A stretch of 64,000 nt of DNA from Distichodus sexfasciatus (lineage: Eukaryota > Chordata > Actinopteri > Characiformes > Distichodontidae): positions 62,001 to 126,000 of the forward strand of contig JAVGVS010000666.1 of assembly GCA_032718565.1 (NCBI GenBank), in the 5' to 3' direction. The notes under the pieces are model-generated. The model did not search any database. It saw only the letters and a list, made by a program, of their open reading frames with translations, and was not told the origin of the DNA. The position numbers and the translations under genes are program-made. Shown here one piece after another: positions 22,889 to 34,463 of the stretch; within the stretch, counting starts at the first letter, position 1, and each line of letters begins with the position of its first letter.

Positions 22889-23439
22889 AATTGGGAGCGT
22901 GGACTTCCCATTTTGAGATTTTGAGCTAATTTGCATAATATGTTAAATAAACTTTTGCAAACTCCTCACATGCTAATTTGGTGATTAAGACAAATTGAGG
23001 GGTCAAATAAAACTCCGACTTAACCTGAACGCTAAAACTTGGTCACTAATTAGGGATGGTGTGCTGCTTAGCGGATTAGGCCTGATATTGTCACGAAAAG
23101 CTTTTTAACAATGTTTTAGCAAATTTTGACTTCTGATTCACTCCTACCTTCAGTGCATACTGCATCAGCTGCTTTTGTGCTGATTTTAACGACTTTTGCT
23201 GGAACCCCACTGGTTGCCACTTGCGCTATATTTTTGGTGTATTTTCCTCTACAGCTAAAGAAATACGGAGACATGTGCACCATATTCCTGCGCCAGAAAC
23301 CGACTTTGGTGCTGAATAATTTGGAGATGGTGAAGGAGGCGTTTGTTCAGAATGGAGCTGTGACATCTGGAAGGCCGTTAACGCCTTTAATGAAGTGGGT
23401 CACCAAGGGATATGGTCAGTAGTGTATGTTTTTTTAAAG

Positions 23440-24395
23440 ATGGGGCAATACCACTTTTTTATGTCTCATACCGATATTGTAAATTTGGATATCTGCCGTT
23501 ACAGATACAAATCCGATACAGTCTGTAATGCATGACTGAGATTATTGTTATGCTTAAGGAAATGCTTGATTTAAATACTGTTTTCCTACTAAAACAATGT
23601 AATAATTACACACACACATGTATATGCTAAATTATTTATTCTAAAAAATTGTTCGTTTAGACATATAAATATTTCCTCTTTCTTATTGATTACACTATAA
23701 CATTGTAAAATTGAAAAAAATTTGATCAACTGAAAATTAAATAATAAAGTTTCACATTTTGAACCAATTTGGGCTATAAAATGAGCTGCTTTTGCAGAGA
23801 ACTACATTTCTCACAATCTTCTGCACGTGCCCCAGAGCTGCGTCACAATGAAGCGCTGGGCGTGCCTTCCAGAATAAACTATAAAAAATCTATGGGAAAA
23901 TCTAAATAAGCGGCAGAATTGTGAGTAGAACGCTGGTTGTTGTGGTTATTTATCAGCTAAAATATGGTTTGTGTCTGTAATAAAAGCAACATTTTGTTGA
24001 CCGAACTGGAGCATTTTTAGCGAATGCTTGGCGGCTCATGCATGGTGATTAACACAACTGCGATGTTTACATCACGAAAATATCATTTATGCGTTTTATG
24101 CATTTACTTTTGTTTTTGTGCACGGAATTTCTCACAAACGCTTTCACATACAGAGGGATCAGGTCTCGTCTTGATCGCGACACTGAAAACGTTGTGTCAC
24201 TATTAAACCTCTGTGTGAAACACAAGCGGAGCTGCTGTAGCGAGTAAAATGAATTAAACCAAGCTTCGATTCTGGAGAAACTGCCTCAACCATTTTTAGC
24301 AATGGTTACGGCTCAAGAACCTTAATGCCACCGATACCCGATCCAGCCGTTTGATTGATTATCAGACCGATACCCATCCACATATCGGATCGGCT
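23440..24395. mobile_element. Insertion in intron 2 of copy D
   Basis: The C intron runs from the exon 2 donor to CTACTTTTTACTACTAA within about 20 bp; in D about 0.96 kb is inserted. The ends are rich in CCGATA/TATCGG motifs (CATACCGATATTG near the left, CATATCGGATCGG near the right), suggesting inverted termini of a non-autonomous DNA element. There is no significant open frame. Confidence 0.5.
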
Positions 24396-26069
24396 ACATC
24401 TATAGTTTTTTTTCTACTTTTTACTACTAAGTCCACACCATGTCAGGGTTAGGGTTAGGGTTAAAGATTAAGATTAGGATTAGGGAAAGGGACCTAAAAA
24501 CCAGCAAAATGTGGCACTGTCCACTAAAATGCTGTTTTCTTTAACTTTCATTTAATTCGTTTCTACCACTCAGATAATAAAAACTTAAATTGTTAAAATT
24601 GCAATGTAAAAAATAAAAGAAATTGATCTTTACAGCTAAAAAAAGAAAAAAGACGAAGATACATCTTTAAGTGTTGTTCATATGAAAATATAAATATCAC
24701 TTTGTTTACTTTCATTTTGAATAAAGTAGTGAAAATGAAGGTAAAAATTTTCTGGTCCTCTCTCGTGGCTCAGATTGTCTAACATTAAGGTCCTTAGTTT
24801 CATCAGCAGAATCTACAAGGTGTAATTTTACCAGTTAACAGCTTGTATATAAAACATGTATAAATTTGTGTGTAAAATTCGAAGATATATTATTTTAAGC
24901 TCTATGCAGCAGTTAAGAGCTTCTCTTTCACATTTTTAGGCATCATCATTGCCAATGGTCATGTTTGGAAGCAACAGCGGCGCTTTGCTCTGCAGACGCT
25001 ACGCGACTTCGGTTTGGGGAGGAAGGCGATTGAGAGAGGTGAGTGGCGGAGGTAGGATTCCTCATTAAAGAGATGCTCAAACATGAAGGTTATAGAAATT
25101 GTATTTTTATACAAGAAAGTTTCTGCTGATTATAATAAAATTAGAATCGGAATCAGAATGAAGTTTATTACCAAGTGCATTGCCACATACAGGGAATTTG
25201 ATTTGGTGGTTGGAACTAAGACATTAAAGATTTTATTGATTTTGTACAGATTTTGCAAATATACATACCATGTGCTAACATAAATAGAGAAACTACAGGA
25301 GGCTCTTGTATAAAATTCCAATAAATAGATCTAATCACATAAAAAAAAATGATATAATAGCAATAAAATTTTGTGTATTTCATACATTCATAAAAATGTT
25401 TAATTGTATACAATGTTCATATATAAATAATGAGATAAATAGTTTAGCTAGCTGTTAAAATATGAGCTGCTGAATACTGTTAATTAGTCCCTTATTATCT
25501 TCTCTCATCATTCTATCTTTCACAGGAAAGCCCTTTTACCCCATCCATCCCATCATGAACGCCGTCTCCAACATCTCATCTGCTCCCACATGGTTTTTGG
25601 AGATGCAACCCGACTACGATGTGAAGCGGACTACCAAAAACTGCTGAGAATTGTGAATGAAAACATTCGCCTGGCTGGGTCAGCTGTTGGACGGGTAACA
25701 AAACTGTAAAAACTGATTAAATTGAGAAGGGAGGTTTAAACACTGCGTAATTATGATGCAATATTGAATAAAACTCCCATAAATATGACGTCATGATTTC
25801 CTAGTTATGAGGAAACATTTACTTTCATGTAAACAGAACACTTGAAATCCTTTCCTCTTTATTCCGTTCTCCAGCTCTTCAACCTGCTGCCCGTCTTAAG
25901 GTTTCTTCCCGGCCCTCATCACAAAATCCATGAGAACGCAGCGGCCCAGGAGCACTTCATCCGCCAGGGCGTCAAGGAACACCGAAAAACACTGGACCCC
26001 CAAACCCTGCGGGACTTCATCGACGCTTACCTGTTCAATCAGCAAGGTAGTACTCATGAGCAAGGTAAT

Positions 26070-26222
26070 TTCAAAGTATCAGTCAGTCATTATCTGAACC
26101 GCCTAATCCCTTTCAGTGCAGAGAACCAGAGCCTATCCCGGGAACTTTACGGCGCAAGGCGGAGAACAACCCTGGGCAGGCGCCAGCACACCGCAGGGCA
26201 CACACACACTCACGCACACACA
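26070..26222 (+). repeat. Dispersed repeat tail in intron 5 of copy D
   Basis: TCATTATCTGAACCGCCTAA, GAGCCTATCCCGGGAACTTT, GCGCAAGGCGG, CACCGCAGGGCACACACAC. Related to about 37425-37690 and the end of 56590-56930. This is a common teleost repeat type. Confidence 0.6.
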
Positions 26223-26739
26223 TAAAATCTAATATTAGATCAAATTCTCCATTTTCCCATTTATCATTTGAGTCCATAATGCTAAATTTGAAAGCTTTTG
26301 TTTTTGGAACAAGAACTGAAAAAAGATGGTCAAACTTTTAGTACTATGAAAAACACAGAACTTTTCAAAAAAGTATCTGACTGATAGATCAATTTTTTTG
26401 TCAATTACTCATCCATGCTTCTTCCTCATATTAAAGCAGAACGTTTTTGATTAACGTTTTTCATTCTTTTTGTCAACAGCAACAGTCCAAAGAGGACAGC
26501 TCATTTGATGAAGATAACCTGATTAAAAGCGCCGGCGACCTCTTCAGTGCTGGAACCGACACGACCGCCAACCTCTCAGATGGGGCCTCATTTACATGAT
26601 GCAACACCCCCAAATTCAAGGTAGCTCGATAATAATAAGGTCAGGTGTCTCATAATTTAACCTAAAAGAAACACATTTAGAGAGAAAAGAAGACAAGATC
26701 AAGAATGTAGACCTGCAGGATCCCATAATACTTTCTTAT

Positions 26740-26930
26740 AGAAAAAATGAAAAGTGTTCTTAAGATCCACTTTTTCATGAAGATTCTGACATTCACAAAT
26801 GTTAGGTAAGAACAGACTACAGATCTTTCTTTCTTCACAGTTGTGTAATATTATACTTTTAAATGTTGTAGCGATTCTTGAGAACAAATGTAAGACATGA
26901 AAATATGAATAATGGAATCCCAAGATGTCA
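26740..26930 (+). repeat. TTCTTAAGAA-type dispersed repeat in intron 6 of copy D
   Basis: Orthologous to 16437-16670 in copy C, slightly shortened at its left end. Confidence 0.5.
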
Positions 26931-28414
26931 TAATGCATAGTTATATGGCTTCTAACATGTAGAACCAAATTTGAATGAATGGTTTTCTGTTTTCCAGAGC
27001 GATGTCATGAGGAGATTGTTAGTGTTTTGGGTCACGACCGCACTCCCACCATGGATGACCGTGTTAAACTCCCGTATACTTATGCAACCATCCATGAAAT
27101 CCAGAGATGTGCCAACATCGCGCCACTAGGCGCCCTTCGCGAAAGCACCGAACCCATCAGTCTAGGAGGATACCAGTTTCCTAGGGTATCAGTGAAAAAA
27201 TATTGCTGAAAACATTTGCTAATCACATATGCAGTTATACAAGTTCAAGATATAGTGAAATGTGCCCTTAGCCGTGAGACTGTGCAAATGTAGTTTAGTA
27301 AACAAATTTAATTATATGAAATTAAAAATAAGGTTAAAAACTAGACACGCAATTCTTAAAGACTGTATGTGAGGATGTGTTGTAAAAAAGATTGACATAA
27401 AAGATGGAAAAAGAAAAAGATTAATGATAAAAATGATACATACCCTTCTAATTGTTCCTGCTCATTAAAGTGGAGCTACATGTTAAACTAGCAACAAAAC
27501 ACAGAAAGCACACAAAAAATTATGAGAAAAGTAATAGCACAGTTCTTCTTAACGGAGGCGTCCCCTTCTGCCTAACAGGGGAATGTCAGTTTTAAAAGTG
27601 GGAATAGGAATTGCAAAATAGGAAATTTTGACGAAAAAAAGGTGAAAACAGAGGAATACAATTGGACTGTCAATTAATAAACTGATAAATATTAATATTT
27701 GTTTATTTATTGATTGATTCATTTATTTTAATGGCAGGGAACTCAGTTTATGCCAAATTTAACTGCCATCTTATCGGATAAGAGACATTGGAAGCATCCA
27801 GACACCTTTAATCCAGAGAACTTTCTGGATGAAGGACAGTTCTGCAAGCGGGAATATTTCTACCTTTCTCTGAGTGAGTCTGGCATCATCTGCAGGAGAA
27901 TTAATTCCTAACTTGTACCCAAATTAAAGCGGGAACTTCAAATTTTAAGTTGTGGATGTAGTAGTGGAACTTCGATACTTTTAATCATAAGAATCTTTTA
28001 ATCCGAACAGCTGCCTTTTACAATTTGCCTCCCCAATGCCGAATGTTTTGTCCTAGAAAAACGAAGCGTGTTAGTATTTTGTGTTTTGTCATCCGCAGGT
28101 CCGAGGGCATGTTTGGGCGAGGCTCTGGCGAGGATGGAGCTCTTCATCTTCTTCATCAGTCTAATTCAACACTTACATTTCTCGCGCCTCCCAAAGCTCC
28201 GCCCCCAAGCATGGATGGCATTGTGGGATTTGCCCGATCTCCGTTTCCCTTCCACATGATTTGTCGAAGCAGGGCGACGTCGCATTGAGGACCTCATTCC
28301 TCCCAAAAAACTCAACTAAATCACAGCGAACAGTGTGACTACACCAAAATAATGTTCTACCAAGAAAAATTTATTTTGATTTTTATTCAGCATGGTGCAA
28401 GCTCGTGGTATGAA

Positions 28415-28420
28415 AATAAA
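28415..28420 (+). terminator. Polyadenylation signal remnant, copy D
   Basis: AATAAA lies 127 nt after the D stop and is paralogous to 18536-18541. Confidence 0.4.
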
Positions 28421-29635
28421 TATTCATGTCACAAATAAAACTGATGAAAAGGAATCAAATGCATTGTACACATCACAGTAATAACGGGAGGAGCTAATCA
28501 AAAGGAACAGACCAATCAGGAGAACTAAACGCTAATTGGATACTTAAACTGAAATTTAGGGCCAAAATATTACTTAATGAAAGGAAATCAAAACATCTGA
28601 AGCAAAAGCAAATGGAGGTGGAACATGAAATGACTGACAGGCAAGAGACAAGAACACAAAAACTTGTAGTAGCCACCAAAACAAAAAGGTCTGTGACAGT
28701 TTATCTCTGAGCTCATAGCATGCACAGTGAAGGCAGAACATTTGTGACTAAATTGTTCTTGCTCACAAATCTGCTATCGAAATCAGAGCAGGATCAGAGC
28801 GAATATTTACAGCAAGTATAAATGTACAATTAATATGTAACAGCTATTATTATGAATTTTTGAGCCAGTTTGTTTCCATATCAACATTTATCTTGTAGCA
28901 TTGACCATTTTCACATAAAGACGTTCTGATATTTTAATTTAGGAAGAAATCTTGTTGCACTGCCAAAACTGAGAGCACAATCCTGAACTACTTCTGCCTT
29001 GACTAAAAAGCACAAAATGAAATGATTAAAAAAAAAACATACTGCATATACAACTCTAAATAAAATGGTTTGTAGATTTTAAATTGATGTCTTGACAAGG
29101 TTTGACTGATTATCAGCCTGTTTATTGATATCGACACTGAACATCTCTATTTTTATGAGTATCGGTCAATGTACATAATAAAATAAAATAATGATGCAGC
29201 TGCTTCTCTCTGTCTCTGTCTCTGTCAAAGAGGCTTATAGAAAAATTCAAGTCCCGCTCATGGCAACAACTGCTTAATTATGATGTCATCATCTAGAAAA
29301 TTGTTTTTACGTAAAAACAAATTAGAAATGCTTAAGAGAAAGGGTCAAGCAAATATTATTACAATGCATGTTTAAAGAAAACGTTAGCGGATTGAGTCTT
29401 CTAAAATTCTATGTTCTTAAGAAAAAAACTATAATTATTAGTGTTAATATTGGCGTTTACCTACTTTTACTTTTGAGAGACAGATTGGGTGTTTCTCCAT
29501 CATTAGAAATAACAGGTAGAATTGTCCTTTTCTTATTTATCACCCTGAAACAGTTTGGCAGCAAGGAATGTGGGTGAAGTTATTAGGTTTGGCAGTGTGT
29601 AAGGTGCGTGCGTTGCTGTGTGTGTGTGTGGCTCA

Positions 29636-29955
29636 GTAAGTCACTAGGTGTGTGTGTGTGTGTGTGTTCATGTATTTATCATGTGTAGAGGACCTTTTGT
29701 CCCTAAATCCACTATCTGTTTTTTTTGGGCTTTGTGGGGACATTTGAGGAGGTCCCCATGAGGAGAAAATGACTTTATAGAAAATGTGCTTGTTTATTTG
29801 AGAAACTAAAAGAATTAAGATGTGCTTTTAGTTACTGAGGTAGGTTAGGGTTAGGATTAGGTGTAGGTGTATGATTATGTACATTTAGTTATTATGGGAG
29901 TCTATGGAAGGTACACAAAGATAGTAACACAAGACTGTGTGTGTGTGTGTGTTGA
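29636..29955. repeat. GT-flanked dispersed repeat (AGGACCT.. type)
   Basis: A GTGTGTGT tract, then GTAGAGGACCTTTTGTCC, GGACATTTGAGGAGGTCCCC, GGTTAGGGTTAGGATTAGGT and GGAGTCTATGGAAGG, then GTGTGTGT again. Related copies at about 37005-37190, 46520-46835 and 47755-47870 share the order GT tract, 'gaggacc', 'gggttaggtgtagg', 'gtcaatgga', GT tract. Confidence 0.6.
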
Positions 29956-30394
29956 AAGTTTTTTTCTGGAATAACTTTTACACAGTGATGTAAAGACATT
30001 TCTTTATTGTGGAATGTAAAAGGAATATTTATAACAGTTAAAATGAATTTCATACAAACAATTGATTAAAAATGTACTTGCAAAATATAGACAATAAAAC
30101 ACAGTGGCTGTTTATAAAATGTACACAGCATTTTTATTATTAGATGTAATTCATTATTTTTTAATTTTTCTTTCTTTCTTTTTTGAGGTTTCAGTTTATC
30201 TCCCATTAAAACATAATCACTATCATTCAAGTGATTAAACATAATCACTTTCATTCAGAAAATCAAATCCTGTTCAAAATCTTTACTTTGTAAATTCAGA
30301 AAAATAGTACAAATCCCTCTAATAAAACAGCAAAAATCACAGGAGATTTTTCCTCTTAAATTTAAAATATAATTTCCTTCATAAAATTCTTATT

Positions 30395-30407
30395 CACACA
30401 CACACAC

Positions 30408-30457
<50 letters not shown>

Positions 30458-30467
30458 CATATATGTC
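30395..30467. repeat. (CA)n-(TA)n microsatellite at the end of unit 2
   Basis: CACACACACACACA followed by about 50 bp of TA. It marks the right border of the segmental duplication. Confidence 0.9.
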
Positions 30468-31170
30468 TGAGCTAAAATATCACTTTTTTTTAATTTTCTG
30501 AGTTTCACATTTTAATTTTCTGGTCATCTGTGATAATTCTGAAAGTAAATGATGTATTATTTTGCATCATAACTAGGGCTGGTGATGGTTTTATCACATC
30601 CAAAATATGAAAATGGTCCTTATATTCAGAATTTTGGCTAATTACATGAAAAAATAAAGTTTATATAAAACTTCATTTTTAAAAAAAAATACATTTTTGT
30701 TTGCAGAATTAGAAATTTTACAACTGATCACTTTAAAGCACAAAAAAATTGAAAGTATAAAAGTCCAGAAATTTACGAGGTAAAACTTGTAAGTTTGCAA
30801 AATCTTGACAGATTTTCATAGCAACAAGAAAGTACAAGGTGTTTGTGATTCTTACAAACTTTTACCTCAATTACAATTAACACACAATTTAAAAATTGTC
30901 GTTAAAAATGAGCACATTTAGAACAATAACAGCACATTTAGAACAACTATCACAAAAATGGAGGCTACTTAACTCGATGTAAAATATAAATAAATTGTGT
31001 TCTCCAGTACTTCTTAAGTTCCCTTCACTCTTGTAACTCACTCTCGGAAACTCACTGCAGAACAGAAAAAATGTTCATGAAATTAAACAACATAACGAAT
31101 GTCAGTTTTCAAAACGTGCTGTTTCCTGAGAGTGTAAAAGTGTCTGAATATTGTGCATTCTGCGCGTGAT
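30468..31170. other. AT-rich non-coding stretch
   Basis: No gene, SINE or clear repeat was found. It would include the 3' UTR of the minus-strand candidate gene at 31171-32599 if that gene is real. Several TTTATT motifs on the + strand (AATAAA on the - strand) are present but not diagnostic. Confidence 0.4.
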
Positions 31171-32599
31171 TTACTGTTTAGTAAATCTGCTGTTTACTGT
31201 ATTGCCGTTACATTTGGCGGGAAGGACGCGGGTTTGAACCCCGACACCGTCCAGCTCGACCACGGTCGTCATGGATGCGAGCAGGTGTCTGATGGAGGGA
31301 TGCTGCTGCAGCAGTTGAGGATGCGACAGCAGAGGACAGCACCTTCGAGCCTGGTTCACACTCACTCCGCACGGGTTCCGAGCCATCAAGTCTTTCAGGG
31401 ATTCGATCAGCTGCCCGTACAGATCGGAAGGTGTACCTGAGAGAAGACATCAGAGTTTTGGTAGAGATGAGGTTAGTTTCTAGAAAAGTCTGGACTGACT
31501 TTTGATCTTTTTATTTTTTCGGAGATACATATGGTTCATGTTTAGATTCATCTTTATATGTGGATTTCCTTGAAAGTTACATTAAAATTTAAAGAAAGTT
31601 AAAGTTTAAAAATCTTTGTATTATCCTTGCGCTTTGAAGTGCAGGTCAATAAAATTTATTAGAGGCTGCCACATGCTGGACATTCTTGGAATAACACATT
31701 AAACATTCTGGGTTTTGTTCTAAGGCCAGCAGCAACCATCACCCTCTTTTTTTTTTTTTTTCCGAAAACGGCTATTATTTTAAGGGTTAAACTGTTGATT
31801 ATTGGAAATTACAGGTAAAAAATAATTGATTAATATATTTAATGATAACATACATAACTTCAACATTTTTTATTTTGCTTCTCTTGTCGTTGCCGTTCGC
31901 GCTATGTTCGATTCCTGCTAAATTATTGACACTAATCTAACCTCAGACTACTTCCTAATGTAAACTGATCCTTAAATAAAATATTGATAGTTTACAAACA
32001 AAGACAGATTTGTATTACACCAGGGGAATAAACCAGCTGAACTGTTAAAAAAGAAGACAGCTTTTGATGTTGTCTTTCAGAACGAACGAACGAACAAACA
32101 AATAAATAAACAAATACTTTTCTTAACACGAAATTTTGTAATTAATATTTATATACTATTTACCAAATTATTAATGACGCTTGAATCCATAATCTATAAA
32201 TTTGATCAAATATATTTTTGTTAAATCTGACTTTTACGTTGGTTAATTCGTTTCAAATTGTCAACTCTTTCCAGGTGGAAGAACAGTCGTGGATTAAAGG
32301 CACTAGTTCACGTCACAGTTTAAAGAGAGGGTTCGGAGCGTCTGTAAACTGCTGCATGTAAACATTACAATTAAATATCACGACATTAGCTTTGAACGGC
32401 GAGCGGCTTTTATTTTCCAGTTGTTTCACCTGAAACATTAACAACAAGTAAAGTCGGATTAATCACCAAACTGTTTATTAGACAGCAGAACCTGCCCCGA
32501 CTTACCGCGGTTAGGGCTCGGAGGGAGATTAACGAGGACCGCGTCTTTATACGTCTTCCCCGAGGGGCCTGGAACCGATCCGTTCCGTTCACCGGTCAT
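31171..32599 (-). CDS. Candidate two-exon gene, 119-residue protein of unknown function
   Basis: Coding exon 1 is 32599-32506: ATG with G at -3, then 31 codons plus 1 nt, and a strong GTAAGT donor. Coding exon 2 is 31436-31171, with a TCTCTCAG acceptor and stop TAA. They join in phase 1 at a Gly codon to give 360 nt including the stop. The product begins M-T-G-E-R-N-G and has L-Y-G-Q-L-I-E-S-L-K-D-L-M, a Cys-Cys pair, and S-I-R-H-L-L-A-S-M-T-T-V-V-E-L. I do not recognise it. The helix - 'G-V-S' - helix - 'A-S-M-x-x-V-V-E-L' pattern faintly resembles a LOTUS/OST-HTH RNA-binding fold, but this is weak. In-phase splicing with good sites, higher GC and no repeats support a real gene. A longer transcript using an internal GTGAGT in exon 2 is possible. 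It runs convergently towards the P450 array. Confidence 0.55.
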
Positions 32600-32760
32600 T
32601 TCCACCGAGACTAAACCGAGACCAGCGTAAAGATCCACAGCGCTTTGTCTCCTGGACAAAGTTTTGTCGCGTCTTTACAAACTTCCTGTTTCGATTAACT
32701 GCGAATGTTTCCTGCTTTCGTTTTCTCCGTAAAGCAACGCTGAGTTGTGTTTTGAGCTTC
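32600..32760 (-). promoter_or_regulatory. Probable 5' UTR / promoter of the minus-strand candidate gene
   Basis: The sequence just upstream of the minus-strand ATG is GC- and CpG-richer than its surroundings (GTTTTGTCGCG, TTTCGATTAACTGCG). It contains an ETS-like CTTCCTG, and the minus frame is closed by an upstream TAA. No TATA box was seen. Confidence 0.3.
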
Positions 32761-33353
32761 AATAATGTGTTACTGTTCTACTAGAATACTGGTATTAGCA
32801 GGAGATATTACTCTTATTGTTGTTTTATAATATTCGTATTCCCCCGGAGACCAAAGTTGGGTTGTATTTTGAGATATACTACTAGTATAATTATGTATGA
32901 ATCATCTTATTCCAGTATTGTGGGCTATATAACATGCCATAATACTATTACACTCTTATTGTAGTATTAAAATATTATTATGTTCCCGCAGGTGAAAGAT
33001 GGGTTTTGTTTGGAGGTATATGTATATAATGATATGATCTTAAATGTTAAAACGCGTGGACGTCATGACTTCATTCATCGGTGAACTTTACGGTTAGAGA
33101 ATTTAATAAGATTATACATATAGGTTAGAAGAAAAAATGATGACGTTAATATAATTATTTTATTAATAATTATTTAGTTAAAATATAGTCGAGCCCTGCA
33201 GCATTTTAGGCCAGAAAATTGAGTTCTCGCAGTTGACCACAAGAGGGAGCAATGTACTTAAACTTCTTCATTCTTCATGATGAAGTCCAGCTTAACGAAA
33301 TGGATAATTCTACTGAAATTCTCTTCTTCTAGAAGGTATGAAGCGTTAAAAAG

Positions 33354-33600
33354 GGGGCAGTTAGTAGTGTAACGATAGGTTGTTCTCCCTAGAATCAGAA
33401 GGTCACTGGTTTGAATCCCAGACCAGTAAAGGTACCCCTGAGGTACTCATGAATAAGGTACCGTCCTCAAGCACTGCTCCCTGGGTGCTGCCCAAATGCT
33501 GCTTTGTGGATAGATCAAATGCAGAGCTCGTATTTCGTTGTGGTGCACTGTGTGCTGTGATGTGGTGTGTTCACAATGACAAATAACAACTCACTTTCAC
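33354..33600 (+). repeat. SINE family 1, near full length
   Basis: Complete order: head GGGGCAGTTAGTAGTGTAAC, B-box region GGTCACTGGTTTGAATCCC, CAGTAAAGGTACC, ACTCATGAATAAGGTACC, CACTGCTCCCTGGGTGCTGC, tail GTGATGTGGTGTGTTCACAA, ending in TTTCACTT. It serves as the reference copy for the other fragments. Confidence 0.8.
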
Positions 33601-33719
33601 TTGTATAATGAACAAAAATGGCTCATTTAAAACTCTTGTATCGTGGACTGTTGTTAAACTAACAAAAGAACAAAACCCAAAATCCAAGAAATGCCTAACC
33701 TAAAAAAGGAGGATTAGAT

Positions 33720-33732
33720 AGAACAAGAGAAA

Positions 33733-33767
<35 letters not shown>

Positions 33768-33815
33768 ACTAGGAAAAGGAAGAGAGAATCTTCTCTGTTT
33801 CTCTTTATCTCTGTC

Positions 33816-33864
<49 letters not shown>

Positions 33865-34239
33865 ATGTTCTGTGTGCATTGTCCAAATGAAGGCGTGAAA
33901 GTGGATCGTAATGAGAGCAGCAGTAAAACAGCAACACAACCTTAATGCAGAGGGAGTGTGAAAGTCAAACAAGAGAGAAAGAAAGAGAGAAGAGAAATAT
34001 AAAGAAATGGGGAGAGAGAGATTAAGAGAGAGGAAGAGAGAAACTGAAATAGATAGAAAGAGAGAGTGCAACAGAAGAAGGAAGTGAAAGAGGAGAAAGA
34101 AAGGAAGGGACAAAAGAGATGACAGAAAATAGATTAAAAATGAGAGAGAAAGGGAAAAATAGAGGGGGAGAAAAAGGAGTAAGAAACTAATAGAAAGAAA
34201 AATCTGTAATAATGAAAAAGTGTGTAGCAGACATGAGAA

Positions 34240-34281
<42 letters not shown>

Positions 34282-34407
34282 AGGGAAGAGGGGACGAGGT
34301 GATGGAGAGTGACAAGGTGATGAATCACCACTTCCATTCTTTCTCTTCAGCTTTTCATTTGATCTAACGACTGATCCACCCTCACACCTCCACCTCCTGC
34401 CTCTCTT

Positions 34408-34463
<56 letters not shown>

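Larger units (their letters stand above)
21641..28288 (+). pseudogene. Cytochrome P450 family 2, copy D, decayed nine-exon gene
   Basis: Exons: 21641-21838, 23255-23414, 24940-25088, 25526-25694, 25875-26046, 26480-26620, 26998-27185, 27738-27873 and 28099-28288. Exons 1, 2 and 7 are intact and join in phase (hydrophobic anchor, then FPPGPRPLPFIGN). Lesions: exon 3 net -1 with an in-frame TAG and a GTTATA donor; exon 4 net +8 from several small insertions; exon 5 -2 near its end; exon 6 -1 just after the AGTDTT motif; exon 8 net -6 with its last base changed G to A; exon 9 -1, so the tail after the haem loop is read in the wrong frame, though GPRACLGEALARMELF survives. Almost no lesion is shared with C, except the weak GTT-type donor of exon 3. 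The TATA box is mutated (AATAAAG). An alternative is a truncated product from exons 1-2, but a P450 cannot be made as read. Confidence 0.88.
21005..30392 (+). repeat. Tandem segmental duplication, unit 2
   Basis: Direct repeat of 11480-20700, carrying P450 copy D with its promoter and 3' flank. It ends at (CA)n followed by (TA)n (30395-30467). Confidence 0.85.

Noticed and set aside
31153..31440. Plus-strand frame of 95 codons at the minus-strand candidate gene
   Set aside because: It is the antisense of the minus-strand exon, which has matching splice sites and phase; the plus frame has none.
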